64,000 nt of DNA from JANQGH01 sp039177555 (GCA_039177555.1 JBCDFV010000008.1:71469-135468); one strand, 5' to 3'. Counted from the first letter of the stretch, positions 8,446-17,319 are shown. The notes: generated from the letters alone by a model not told the origin. A program made the numbers and translations.

Positions 8446-9188
8446 GGGAGGGGGGCGACCAGCGGGTCGCCGGTTTCGGCCCGGCGCTCCAGCGCTTCCC
8501 AATTCCCATGATCAATGGGCTCGAACCGCACGGTATCGCCGGCGGCGAGCAGAAAGGGCTCTGTGCGGTTGGGGTCGAAGACGCGCACGGGCGACCGGCC
8601 GAGCATATGCCAACCGGATGGCGCCGCGATCGAAAAGATGCCGGTCTGTGCCCCGCCGATGCCGACGCTGCCGGCCGGCACCTGCGGGCGGGGCGAGGCC
8701 AGCCGTTCGGTCGCCAATGCCGGGTCGAGTCCGCCCATGAAGGCAAAGCCCGGCATGAAGCCGAGCATGTAGACCCGATAGTCGGCCTGGCTGTGGCGCC
8801 GTATGACGTCGTCCGCGGTCATGTCGTGCTGTGCGGCCAGCGAGTCGAGGTCCTGCCCGAACGCGCCGCCATAGGCCGTCGGCAGGATCCATCGGCGATG
8901 GGCCTGACGATCGTCGGGCCGCTCGTCAGCGAGCGACAGTACAAGGTCTTGCAGCCGGTCCGGGGGCAGGACCAGCGGGTCGTAATGAATCGACAGCCCT
9001 GTATAGGCCGGTATGATCTCCACCAGCCCGTCCGGCGCCTTCGTCCTGAGTGCGGCGTCCAGGGCCAGTACGGTTTCGCTCAAACCCGCATCGATAACAT
9101 CGCCCAGTTGGACCATCAGCACGCTGTCACCGGCAATGAGGAACCGAGGTCGGTCAAAACGTGCTGTGTTCGGCTCTGTTGCGGTCAT
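8442..9188 (-). CDS. pxpB: 5-oxoprolinase subunit B (PxpB, KipI-like)
   Basis: Protein of 248 residues that partners PxpC. It shows the family core: DVIRRHSQADYRVYMLGFMPGFAFMGGL-type segment around residues 130-160, PRPQVPAGSVGIGG, and SGWHMLGRSP near residue 200. The start at 9188 was chosen because conserved sequence begins at PRFLIAGD; an upstream in-frame start at 9251 would add a non-conserved leader and run into the divergent pxpA region. Together with PxpC and PxpA it removes spontaneously formed pyroglutamate. Confidence 0.9.
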   Translation of the reverse strand: MTATEPNTARFDRPRFLIAGDSVLMVQLGDVIDAGLSETVLALDAALRTKAPDGLVEIIPAYTGLSIHYDPLVLPPDRLQDLVLSLADERPDDRQAHRRWILPTAYGGAFGQDLDSLAAQHDMTADDVIRRHSQADYRVYMLGFMPGFAFMGGLDPALATERLASPRPQVPAGSVGIGGAQTGIFSIAAPSGWHMLGRSPVRVFDPNRTEPFLLAAGDTVRFEPIDHGNWEALERRAETGDPLVAPLP

Positions 9189-9271
9189 CGTCGCTTTCGG
9201 CTTGGGATTGACGAGGGTTTGACGGACACTTGTCCTCTTGTGGTGGAGCATGGATAGGCGACGACAGCGGT
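9189..9271. promoter_or_regulatory. Divergent pxp control region with GGACA-CT-TGTCC palindrome
   Basis: This 83-base spacer must hold the control signals of both pxpBC (minus) and pxpA (plus). It contains GGACA (9224-9228), CT, TGTCC (9231-9235), a short perfect inverted repeat suited to a dimeric regulator. A TTGACG at 9209-9214 and TTGACG at 9219-9224 are -35-like, but no convincing -10 partner was found for either. Confidence 0.35.
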
Positions 9272-10051
9272 ATGGGCAACAGCGTGGATCTCAACGCCGA
9301 TCTCGGCGAATCGTTCGGCGATTGGCGGATGGGCGACGACGAGGCGATCTTGAAGATCGTCAGCAGCGCCAATGTCGCCTGCGGCTTTCACGCCGGCGAT
9401 CCCTTGATCATGGCCGACACGGTCAAGCGCGCGAAGGTCGAGGGCGTGGCCATTGGCGCCCATCCCGGCTATCGCGACCTGTGGGGGTTTGGCCGTCGTG
9501 CGTTGCCCGGCGAGAAGCCGGCGGATCTGGTTTGGCACGTGACCTATCAGATCGGCGCGCTTGCCGCGATCGCGGCCGCGCTCGATCATCCTATCGGCCA
9601 TGTGAAGGCCCACGGCGCGCTGTCGAATCGGGCGATGGCGGATCGTCCGGTCGCCGATGCCATCGGTCAGGCGATTGCCCAAACCGATCCGAAGCTGGTG
9701 TGGTACGTGTTGCCGGCGACCGAGCTTGAGGCGGCGGCCGAGGCCTCGGGCGGGCCGCTGGCCCGCGAGATCTTCGCCGACCGCGCTTACGAAGATGACG
9801 GCAGCCTGGTTTCGCGCGCCAAACCCGGATCGGTTCTGCACGATGCGGCGGTGGCGGCCGACCGGGTGCTGGCCATGGTCGAAGAGGGGGCGGTTACCTC
9901 GATCAACGGCGTCAAGGTGCCGGTTGCCATCGATACAATCTGCGTTCATGGCGACACGCCCGGCGCGGTCGCCTTGGCCGACCGGGTACGCAATCGCCTC
10001 GAACAAGGCGGCTGGACCGTGGCCTGTCGCAACCATGCGATCGCGGCGTGA
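9272..10051 (+). CDS. pxpA: 5-oxoprolinase subunit A (PxpA, LamB/YcsF family)
   Basis: Protein of 259 residues with the family signature at its N-terminus (VDLNADLGESFG), then SSANVACGFHAGDP and GAHPGYRDLWGFGRR, and HVKAHGALSN near residue 115. It supplies part of the ATP-dependent 5-oxoprolinase. The start at 9272 places MGNSVDLNADLG at the N-terminus; the alternative at 9230 adds an unrelated leader. Unlike the usual single pxp operon, pxpA here runs divergently from pxpBC. Confidence 0.92.
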   Translation: MGNSVDLNADLGESFGDWRMGDDEAILKIVSSANVACGFHAGDPLIMADTVKRAKVEGVAIGAHPGYRDLWGFGRRALPGEKPADLVWHVTYQIGALAAIAAALDHPIGHVKAHGALSNRAMADRPVADAIGQAIAQTDPKLVWYVLPATELEAAAEASGGPLAREIFADRAYEDDGSLVSRAKPGSVLHDAAVAADRVLAMVEEGAVTSINGVKVPVAIDTICVHGDTPGAVALADRVRNRLEQGGWTVACRNHAIAA

Positions 10052-10128
10052 CCCGGTCGGCTCTTGTACATTCACCAACCTGCAGCACTTCGATGCCATC
10101 ATCGGCTTGCCCTAGGTTTGACCCAACT

Positions 10129-10151
10129 GGCATCGTAGTTTCGGCGATGCC
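10129..10151 (+). other. Hairpin with alternative partner in the leader of the PPC-repeat gene
   Basis: GGCATCG (10129-10135) can pair with CGATGCC at 10145-10151 (9-base loop) or with an identical CGATGCC upstream at 10091-10097. It lies in the 137-base gap between pxpA and the PPC-repeat gene. It may be the pxpA transcript end or a leader structure; there is no T-run. Confidence 0.3.
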
Positions 10152-10188
10152 GCTAAGTTCATGACAGCATCTCAGGGAGGATAGGTCC

Positions 10189-13100
10189 GTGCGGTTACAA
10201 CTCGCAGTGGGAACAGCATTGACGTGGTCGATGACGGTGGCCGTGCCGGCGTTGGCGCAGGGGACAGGCGATACGGCGGCGGACCCGATTCCGCTGATCT
10301 TGGGCGAACAGGTCATCGGTCAGATCCAAGACGCCGGCGATGCTGAATGGTTTCGGGTTCAACTTGATGCCGGCCAGACCTATGCATTCGATGTTCAGGG
10401 TCAGGCCTCCAACGCAGGCACGCTTGGCGACCCGTTGGCCGTCTTGATGGATTCCGCACAGAACGAAGTGGCGCGCGACGATGACGGCGGCGATGGCCTG
10501 GATGCCAGCCTGGTCTTCACGCCAGAGACGACCGCCGACTACCTGCTTTCCGTTAGTGCGTTCGGCAGCGCGACCGGCGACTTCTTGCTGACGTTCTCAC
10601 AAGGCTTCACGGCGTCGGAGGTGGCGGCGCCGACAGACGACTTCGCGGACACGCCCGCCACGTTGGGGCAGCTGACCCTTGGCGGCAATTCGTATGGCGA
10701 GCTCGAAACCTCCGGTGACGGCGATTGGTTCGCGATCTATCTGCAGCCCGGCCAACAGATCCTGATCGATTTGGAAGGCGCGCCGACAAATCAAGGAACG
10801 CTGGCCGATCCGCTGGTCGCGGTCTACGACGCAAACGGCGTCCAACTCGATCGCGACGACGATGGCGGCGAGGGCCTGAACAGCCAGCTCGCTTTCACCG
10901 CCCCTGAGGCGGGTACCTACTATGTCGGCGCCGGCGCCTTTGGCAGCGCGACCGGCTCTTACCGGCTGTCGGCGGCGGCGCAGGGCGACATCGCGGACGC
11001 TACGCCGGCCCAGGCACCGTTAACGTCCGCCGCCGATGACCATCCGGCGAATACGGCCACCGGCGGCCGCCTGACGGTGGGCGGCAGCGTGAACGGCAAC
11101 CTGGAAAGCGACGGCGACGAGGACTGGTTCGCGATCGACCTGTCCCAGGGCCAGCGGGTGATCTTCGATCTCGAAGGCAATCCGACGGGCCAAGGCACGC
11201 TCAGCGATCCCTACCTGACGATCTACGACGCAGCGGGCAACGAGATCGATCGCAATGACGATGGCGGCGACGGCCTCAACAGCCAGCTCGACTTCACGGC
11301 GCCAAGCGCCGGCACATACTATGTCGAAGCGCGCGGTTTTGCGGGCAACAGCGGCACTTATCGCCTGTCCGCCCAACAGGGCCTGCAAGCAGTTCAGCCG
11401 ATCCAGCCGCCGGTGGCCGACGCGGCAGATGACTACCCGGGCGGGCCGGAGACAATCGGTCGGTTGGACCTGGGCGGCAGCGTCAGCGGCAATCTGGAAG
11501 CCGCCAACGACACCGACTGGTTCGCCATCAATCTGTCCCAGGATCAGACGGTCGTTTTGAACCTCGAAGGCAACCCGACCGGGCAGGGAACACTAAGCGA
11601 TCCCTATCTGACCGTCTTTGACTTCGGCGGCAACGAGCTTGACCGCGATGATGATGGTGGCGACGGTTTCAACAGCCGTCTGGAGTTCACGCCACCCTCC
11701 ACGGGTACCTTCTACGTCGAGGCGCGCGGCTTCGGCGGAGACTCCGGAACCTATCGACTTTCTGCACAGGCGGCCGCACCTCAAGCGCCGACGGTCGTGG
11801 ACGACTATTCCAGTGACACAGCGACCGCAGGCCAGATCGGCGTTGGCGGCAGTGTCTTTGGAAATCTGGAGGAAGCCAGCGACGAGGATTGGTTCGCCAT
11901 TTCTCTGTCCCAGGGTCAAACGGTCATTTTCGACCTTCAGGGCGAGGATACCGGTCAGGGCACGCTGTCCGATCCGTATCTGACGATCTTCGACCAGTTC
12001 GGTAACCAGGTCGATAGCAACGACGACGGTGGCTCGGGCTACAACAGCCAGCTCACCTTCACCGCGCCGGCCTCGGGTGTCTACTTCGTTGAGGCGCGGG
12101 GCTTTGCCGGTGCCAGCGGCACCTACCTGCTCTCCGCGGCGCCAGGTGCGACGGCTCCGCCGCCTGTCGCGGACGACTACCCGGCCGATCCGTCGACGCC
12201 AGGCTTCGTCGGGGTTGACGGCTTTGCCACCGGCGTCATCGAACAGGCCGACGACGCTGATTGGTTCGCACTCCAACTCGCGGCTGGGCAGACGGTCGAT
12301 CTGTCGCTTGAAGGATCGGCCACCGGCGGCGGGAATTTGAACGACCCGCTGATGGTGGTCTACGACCAGTTCGGCAATCAGATCGACCGCAACGATGATG
12401 GCGGCGAGGGGCTGAACAGCTTCTTGTCGTTCACCGCGCCGGCCGCCGGTACCTATTATGTCTCGGCCGAAGCCTTCAGCTCATCCACGGGCAGCTATAC
12501 GCTCTATGTGGACGGCGCGGCGCCGGCACAGGTCGGTGGCAAAGGCCCCAGCGACGACTACGCCAGCGACGCCTCGACCACCGGCTTCCTGTCCGTCGGC
12601 AGCGTCGTGTCCGGCGATATTGAGCAGATCGACGACACGGACTGGTTCGCCATCCAGCTTAGCGCCGGTCAGGCGATCGACGTGTCGCTGGAAGGCCAGC
12701 CGACCGGGGCGGGGACGCTGCCTGATCCGGTGTTGGCGATCTTCGATCAGTTCGGCAACGAAGTCGCCTACAACGATGATGGCGGCGAGAGCTGGAACAG
12801 CCTGCTGACCTTTATCGCGCCCTCCGCCGGCACCTACTATCTGTCGGCGGAAGGCTTTGGCGAAAACACGGGCACTTATCTGCTGTCCGTCATGCCCGGC
12901 CAGCCGGACGACTACCCTGCCGACATGTCGACCACCGGTTTCGTGGGCATTGGCCGGCCGGCTTCGGGCTCGATCGACACTCCGGGCGATACCGACTGGT
13001 TTGCGGTGAACCTGAACGCCGGGCAGCCTGTCATCATTCGCCAACTCGGCAACTCGGCCGGCGGCGGCTCGTTGCAAGACCCGTATCTGGAGCTCTATGA

Positions 13101-13635
13101 CGGCAATAGCCAGTTCATCGACAGCAACGACGATGATGGCGAAAGCTTGAACTCGGCAATCGCGTTCACGCCGTGGATGTCCGGTACGCACTACATCGCG
13201 GCCGGCGCTTTCTCCGACTATACGGGCAGCTACACCCTGACCGTCGAGGTTGGTGCGCCGGTCGTCCGCGACGACTATGCCTCGGACACCTCGACCGTCG
13301 GCCAGGCGCAGGTCAACGGCACGGTCTATGGCGAGCTGGAAAGCCCGAATGACGAGGATTGGTTCTGGATCCAGCTGCAACCCGGCAACTACGTCATCGA
13401 TCTGGAAGGGCAGGCAACGGGCATGGGGTCGCTGAACGATCCGTACCTGGTGCTGTACAATGCCCAGGGCTTTGAAATCGACCGTAACGACGATGGCGGC
13501 CAGAACCTGAACAGCCAGTTGCGGCTGTCCGTCGGTGCGCCCGCGACCTACTATATCGGCGCCGGCGCCTTTGGCAGTGGGGTGGGCACCTATGCCCTGA
13601 CCGTCACCAGCACTGGCGGTGGCGGCGGCAAGTAA
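10189..13635 (+). CDS. Secreted protein of nine PPC-type (bacterial pre-peptidase C-terminal) repeats
   Basis: A GTG start with a good ribosome site (GGGAGG, 8-base spacing) gives 1148 residues: a signal peptide (residues 1-24, PALAQ) then nine tandem beta-sandwich repeats of about 115-130 residues, beginning near 10270, 10636, 11035, 11428, 11801, 12172, 12553, 12907 and 13270. Each has DDY-type entry, a DWFAI strand, G-T-L-x-DP, a D-x-NDDGG-x-x-x-NS acidic loop likely to bind calcium, and a closing GTYYV...GSYRLS. No peptidase or other enzyme domain is present, and the end (TGGGGGK) shows no anchor. Likely an extracellular or periplasmic adhesive/scaffold protein; the function is unknown. 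A strong terminator follows. Confidence 0.85.
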   Translation: MRLQLAVGTALTWSMTVAVPALAQGTGDTAADPIPLILGEQVIGQIQDAGDAEWFRVQLDAGQTYAFDVQGQASNAGTLGDPLAVLMDSAQNEVARDDDGGDGLDASLVFTPETTADYLLSVSAFGSATGDFLLTFSQGFTASEVAAPTDDFADTPATLGQLTLGGNSYGELETSGDGDWFAIYLQPGQQILIDLEGAPTNQGTLADPLVAVYDANGVQLDRDDDGGEGLNSQLAFTAPEAGTYYVGAGAFGSATGSYRLSAAAQGDIADATPAQAPLTSAADDHPANTATGGRLTVGGSVNGNLESDGDEDWFAIDLSQGQRVIFDLEGNPTGQGTLSDPYLTIYDAAGNEIDRNDDGGDGLNSQLDFTAPSAGTYYVEARGFAGNSGTYRLSAQQGLQAVQPIQPPVADAADDYPGGPETIGRLDLGGSVSGNLEAANDTDWFAINLSQDQTVVLNLEGNPTGQGTLSDPYLTVFDFGGNELDRDDDGGDGFNSRLEFTPPSTGTFYVEARGFGGDSGTYRLSAQAAAPQAPTVVDDYSSDTATAGQIGVGGSVFGNLEEASDEDWFAISLSQGQTVIFDLQGEDTGQGTLSDPYLTIFDQFGNQVDSNDDGGSGYNSQLTFTAPASGVYFVEARGFAGASGTYLLSAAPGATAPPPVADDYPADPSTPGFVGVDGFATGVIEQADDADWFALQLAAGQTVDLSLEGSATGGGNLNDPLMVVYDQFGNQIDRNDDGGEGLNSFLSFTAPAAGTYYVSAEAFSSSTGSYTLYVDGAAPAQVGGKGPSDDYASDASTTGFLSVGSVVSGDIEQIDDTDWFAIQLSAGQAIDVSLEGQPTGAGTLPDPVLAIFDQFGNEVAYNDDGGESWNSLLTFIAPSAGTYYLSAEGFGENTGTYLLSVMPGQPDDYPADMSTTGFVGIGRPASGSIDTPGDTDWFAVNLNAGQPVIIRQLGNSAGGGSLQDPYLELYDGNSQFIDSNDDDGESLNSAIAFTPWMSGTHYIAAGAFSDYTGSYTLTVEVGAPVVRDDYASDTSTVGQAQVNGTVYGELESPNDEDWFWIQLQPGNYVIDLEGQATGMGSLNDPYLVLYNAQGFEIDRNDDGGQNLNSQLRLSVGAPATYYIGAGAFGSGVGTYALTVTSTGGGGGK

Positions 13636-13660
13636 TCCGGCACCATCGAACCTGGCATGC

Positions 13661-13688
13661 GGGGACGGTCTCTAACCGTCCCCGTTTT
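13661..13688 (+). terminator. Rho-independent terminator after the PPC-repeat gene
   Basis: GGGGACGGT (13661-13669), 5-base loop, ACCGTCCCC (13675-13683), then GTTTT. The stem is perfect and GC-rich; an outer C-G pair makes it 10 bp. It sits 26 bases after the stop and separates this gene from the thiamine-diphosphate enzyme gene. Confidence 0.85.
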
Positions 13689-13736
13689 GCTGTGATATAG
13701 CAGGGTCATCGATATCCCGCTGATCCGACACGTTTC

Positions 13737-15410
13737 ATGAGCAACTCTCTATGCACCGGTGCCGAACTGCTGGTCGACGGTTTGGTGACCAACGGTGCTG
13801 ATCTTGTGTTCGGCGTCCCTGGCGAAAGCTATCTCGCCGTTTTGGACGCGCTTTACGACCGTCGCGACGCGCTGCGCTTCATCACCTGCCGGCAAGAGGG
13901 CGGGGCGGCCAACATGGCCGACGCCTACGCCAAACTGACCGGCCGCCCGGGCATCTGCATGGTGACGCGTGGGCCCGGCGCCACGAACGCCTCGATTGGC
14001 ATCCACACCGCCTTTCAGGATTCCAGCCCGGTCATCCTGTTCATCGGCCAGGTCGGCCGCGACATGATGGAACGCGAGGCGTTTCAAGAGGTCGACTATC
14101 GTCGCATGTTCGGGCCGATGGCCAAATGGGTCGCCCAGATCGACAGCGCCGACCGGGTGCCGGAATTCGTCTCGCGGGCGTTCCATACCGCGACGTCGGG
14201 ACGACCCGGGCCGGTGGTTCTGGCTCTGCCCGAAGACATGCTGCGCGATCGCGCGCCCGCGCAGACGCTGCGCCCCCACCAGCCAAGCCAGGCAAGCCCG
14301 TCCGACGCATCCATCGCGGAGTTGCGGGCGCGACTGTCGAAGGCGGAACGGCCTCTGGCCCTGCTCGGCGGTGGCACGTGGACGCCTGAGGCGGTCGATG
14401 ACATCGCCGCGTTCGTGCATTCGAACAGTTTGCCCGTCGCTTGCTCTTTCAGGGCCATGGACTGTTTCGACAATCGCGATCCGCACTATATCGGCCAGGT
14501 CGGTCTAGGCCTGAACTCGGCCCTGGCCGACCGGCTTCGGCAGGCCGACCTGCTCTTGGCCATCGGCCCCCGTTTGGGCGAGATCACGACCGCCGGCTAC
14601 AGCCATCTGTCGGTACCAGCGCCCGATCAATCCCTGGTTCACATCCATCCCGGGGCTGAGGAGTTGAACCGGGTCTACCAGGCCGATCTGGCGATTGTGT
14701 CCGGCATGCCGCAGGCGGCGGCGGCCCTGCGCCGGATGGTACCGGTCGACGGCTCCGCGTGGGCAGCGTGGCGTTCGGCGGCCCGCGCGGACCAGCAGGC
14801 CTTCTTTGAGCCAACCGATGTTCCAGGCCAGGTCAATCTGGGTACAGTCGTCCGGCATGTCTCCGACACCGTGCCTGACGACGCGGTAATCACGACCGGA
14901 GCCGGCAATTACGCCGCCTTTGTCGGACGTTTCTACCAGTATCGCCGCTATCGAACGCTGTTGGGTCCGACCAGCGGCGCGATGGGCTACGGTGTTCCCT
15001 CCGCCGTGGCCGCCAAGATCGCCAAGCCGGAGCGCACGGTGGTCAGCTTCAACGGCGATGGCTGCTTCCTGATGAACGGCCAGGAACTGGCCACGGCCGT
15101 ACAATACGATGCGCCGGTGGCGTTCATCGTCGCGAACAACGCCACCTACGGCACCATCCGCATGCATCAGGAAAGGGACTACCCCGATCGCGTTTTGGGC
15201 ACCGACCTCCGGAACCCGGATTTCGCTGCCCTGGCGGCCGCCTATGGTGCCTGGTCGACTAGGGTAGACAAGACCGAGGATTTCCCGGCGGCGTTCGACG
15301 CCGCGCTCGCCGCCGGCCGGCCCGCCCTGATCGAACTGACCATCGATCCCGAGGCGATTTCGCCCTCTGTCACGCTTAGCGCGATCAGAGGCGCAGGCAC
15401 GGCTTCGTGA
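13737..15410 (+). CDS. Thiamine-diphosphate-dependent enzyme, acetolactate synthase large-subunit-like
   Basis: Cytosolic enzyme of 557 residues with the three-domain ThDP fold: the pyrimidine-binding domain with catalytic Glu54 (CRQEGGAANMAD), a central domain (about residues 190-325), and the cofactor-binding domain with the GDG...NN motif (FNGDGCFLMNGQ, IVANNATYG) near residues 438-470. It is closest in pattern to acetolactate synthase / benzoylformate decarboxylase-like proteins. No small regulatory subunit (ilvN) is adjacent, so a true IlvB role in branched-chain synthesis is doubtful. It is monocistronic and the substrate is unknown. Confidence 0.85.
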   Translation: MSNSLCTGAELLVDGLVTNGADLVFGVPGESYLAVLDALYDRRDALRFITCRQEGGAANMADAYAKLTGRPGICMVTRGPGATNASIGIHTAFQDSSPVILFIGQVGRDMMEREAFQEVDYRRMFGPMAKWVAQIDSADRVPEFVSRAFHTATSGRPGPVVLALPEDMLRDRAPAQTLRPHQPSQASPSDASIAELRARLSKAERPLALLGGGTWTPEAVDDIAAFVHSNSLPVACSFRAMDCFDNRDPHYIGQVGLGLNSALADRLRQADLLLAIGPRLGEITTAGYSHLSVPAPDQSLVHIHPGAEELNRVYQADLAIVSGMPQAAAALRRMVPVDGSAWAAWRSAARADQQAFFEPTDVPGQVNLGTVVRHVSDTVPDDAVITTGAGNYAAFVGRFYQYRRYRTLLGPTSGAMGYGVPSAVAAKIAKPERTVVSFNGDGCFLMNGQELATAVQYDAPVAFIVANNATYGTIRMHQERDYPDRVLGTDLRNPDFAALAAAYGAWSTRVDKTEDFPAAFDAALAAGRPALIELTIDPEAISPSVTLSAIRGAGTAS

Positions 15411-15417
15411 CGTAGTC

Positions 15418-15570
15418 TTAGCCGCGCATCCAACCGAAACTCTCTGCCGTTGGCACGGACGGCCGGTATTCGCAGCCGACCCAGCACCGATTACCGATGC
15501 TGTCCAGATGGTCGAACAAGACGTGCCGGTCGAGCGGCAGCCTTCGCGCCGGGCACGGTAGCCGAGGCAT
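15418..15570 (-). CDS. Candidate 50-residue protein, doubtful
   Basis: An ATG-started frame of 51 codons ending in TAA. About three quarters of its third positions are G or C, as in real genes here, and the product is Trp/Cys-containing (NRCWVGCEYR). No ribosome site precedes it, no family is recognised, and the frame remains open upstream, so it may be the remnant of a longer gene or chance. Confidence 0.2.
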   Translation of the reverse strand: MPRLPCPARRLPLDRHVLFDHLDSIGNRCWVGCEYRPSVPTAESFGWMRG

Positions 15571-15672
15571 GCCCAACTTGACCACAGAGTCCGACGAGTG
15601 CCAATCGCCTTTGCCTGCGGTTGATCGTGCTCTGTTACGTTTTTTGGACAGTGCCGGCGTTTCGTCGCGGCG

Positions 15673-15739
15673 GCAGGGCGAATCCCCCGTATGATCAACG
15701 GCTACCGCCGAGGCCCCTGCAAAGAGGGGCCGACCCTGC
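15673..15739 (+). other. Nested helices in the 5' leader of the cupin gene
   Basis: Outer arms GCAGGG (15673-15678) and CCCTGC (15734-15739) enclose a strong inner hairpin GGCCCCT (15712-15718) with AGGGGCC (15725-15731), loop GCAAAG. The structure ends 40 bases before the cupin start. No T-run follows. It could be a structured leader RNA or a processing site; it does not match a riboswitch that I can name. Confidence 0.35.
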
Positions 15740-15779
15740 GACAGCACAGCCAAATGGTAGAAGAGGGAGCACCCGAACC

Positions 15780-16232
15780 ATGAGCAAGGACCTCGCAAAA
15801 GGCATCACCCGCGACGGCACGGGCCAGGACGGCAAGACCTGGAACATCCTGGGCCAGACCTATTACCCGAAGGCGGCGTGCGACAGTGCCTTTGCCTTCG
15901 AGACCAACAGCGAACCGGGACAGTTCGTGCCGGTGCACGTCCATCCCACCCAGGACGAGTTCATTCTCGTGCAGGAGGGAACCTTGGACCTGAAGCTGGA
16001 TGGCGAATGGGTGCGGGCCAGAGAGGGCGATTTGGTGCGCATGCCGCGCGGTATCCCGCATGGCTATTTCAACAAGTCCGACAAGCCCGCACGGGCGCTG
16101 TTCTGGGTCTCGCCGGCCCGCAAGCTGGAGGCGCTGTTCGACCGGATCGACAATCTCACCGACCCGGAGGAGGTCGTGAAGATATCGGCCGACCATGAGG
16201 TCGACTTCCTGCCACCCGACGCGAACGATTAA
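15780..16232 (+). CDS. Cupin-domain protein
   Basis: Protein of 150 residues with a single cupin barrel. Metal-binding motif 1 is H-V-H-P-T-Q-D-E (about residues 56-63) and motif 2 is P-R-G-I-P-H-G near residue 95, so a bound divalent metal is likely. The start at 15780 follows GAGGGAG at suitable spacing. Cupins of this shape include sugar-binding and dioxygenase-like proteins; no substrate can be assigned. It is followed on the same strand by a dehydrogenase gene after 141 bases. Confidence 0.82.
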   Translation: MSKDLAKGITRDGTGQDGKTWNILGQTYYPKAACDSAFAFETNSEPGQFVPVHVHPTQDEFILVQEGTLDLKLDGEWVRAREGDLVRMPRGIPHGYFNKSDKPARALFWVSPARKLEALFDRIDNLTDPEEVVKISADHEVDFLPPDAND

Positions 16233-16373
16233 CCGCACTCCCAGTACCCGTCTCGGCGGACTGCAGAAGCGCCCAATGCGCTGAACGGTCTTCTGTGTTA
16301 TCGCTGAAGTCTCAGCCCGGCCCTCAGCCAACCCAACGGCACGGTCAGGCGATTTTCCGGCCGGAGAGCGTAG

Positions 16374-17315
16374 ATGTCCAAGCCTCACCTTCTTGTCATC
16401 GGTCCCTTTCCCGATGCCGACCTTCAGCCGCTGGAGCGGGATTTCAACGCTCACAAATACTGGTTGGCCGAGGACCGTGACGCGTTTGTCGCAGAGCGGG
16501 CGGACATCATCCGCGGCATCGCGACGCGCGGTGATCGCGGGGCGGGGCGATCGCTGATGGAAGCCTTGCCAAACCTAGAAATCATCGCGAACTACGGCGT
16601 CGGCTTCGACGCCGTCGACATCGACTGCGCGCGCGAACGCGGCGTCCGGGTGACCAACACGCCGGACGTGCTAACCGAAGACGTGGCGGATTTTGGCTTT
16701 GCGCTGCTTTTGGCTGTCGCGCGCCAGATCCCGCGCGGCGACAGCCACGTTCGATTGGGCAAATGGCCCGATGGTCCGATGCCGCTGGGCGCCCGGCTCT
16801 TTGGCAAGAGGCTGGGCATCGTCGGACTGGGCAGAATTGGGTCAGCCGTGGCAAGACGCGCCGTCGCCTTCGACATGTCGATCGCCTATCACGACATCGC
16901 CCGGCGTGACGACCAGCCGTACCGTTATGTCGATGATCTGGCGGCGTTGGCGCGGGAAAGCGACTTTCTGATCGTCACCGTCGCCGGCGGTGCCGGCAGC
17001 GCCAAGATCGTCAACGCCGACGTCCTGAATGCGCTGGGCCCATCGGGGTTTCTGGTCAACATCTCCCGTGGCAGCACCGTCGACCAAGCCGCACTCTTAG
17101 ATGCGCTGGAAAACGGCAGGATTGCCGGCGCCGCCCTGGATGTCTTCGAGGTCGAGCCAATGAACGACCCGCGGTTCAACGTATTGGAGAATGTGGTCCT
17201 TCAACCGCACCAGGCCAGTGCCACAGTCGAGACACGCCAGGCGATGGGCCAGCTCATGCGCGACAATCTTGCCGCCCATTTCGCTGGCCGACCGCTGCTG
17301 ACCCCGGTGGTGTGA
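16374..17315 (+). CDS. D-isomer-specific 2-hydroxyacid dehydrogenase
   Basis: NAD(P)-dependent dehydrogenase of 313 residues, of the glyoxylate/hydroxypyruvate reductase type. The nucleotide-binding motif GIVGLGRIGSAVARR lies near residues 148-162, and the catalytic set is visible: Arg near 232 (NISRGSTVD), Glu near 260 (DVFEVEP) and His near 279 (LQPHQAS). The substrate-binding segment NYGVGFDAVD is typical. The likely reaction is reversible reduction of a 2-keto acid; which one is not decidable from sequence. Convergent with the barrel gene. Confidence 0.9.
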   Translation: MSKPHLLVIGPFPDADLQPLERDFNAHKYWLAEDRDAFVAERADIIRGIATRGDRGAGRSLMEALPNLEIIANYGVGFDAVDIDCARERGVRVTNTPDVLTEDVADFGFALLLAVARQIPRGDSHVRLGKWPDGPMPLGARLFGKRLGIVGLGRIGSAVARRAVAFDMSIAYHDIARRDDQPYRYVDDLAALARESDFLIVTVAGGAGSAKIVNADVLNALGPSGFLVNISRGSTVDQAALLDALENGRIAGAALDVFEVEPMNDPRFNVLENVVLQPHQASATVETRQAMGQLMRDNLAAHFAGRPLLTPVV

Positions 17316-17319
17316 CCGC

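Larger units (their letters stand above)
15411..15779. other. 369-base spacer between ThDP enzyme and cupin genes
   Basis: The first part carries only a weak small reading frame on the minus strand (15418-15570). The last 110 bases hold nested GC-rich helices in front of the cupin gene. No tRNA, known riboswitch core or clear promoter hexamers were recognised. Confidence 0.4.
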
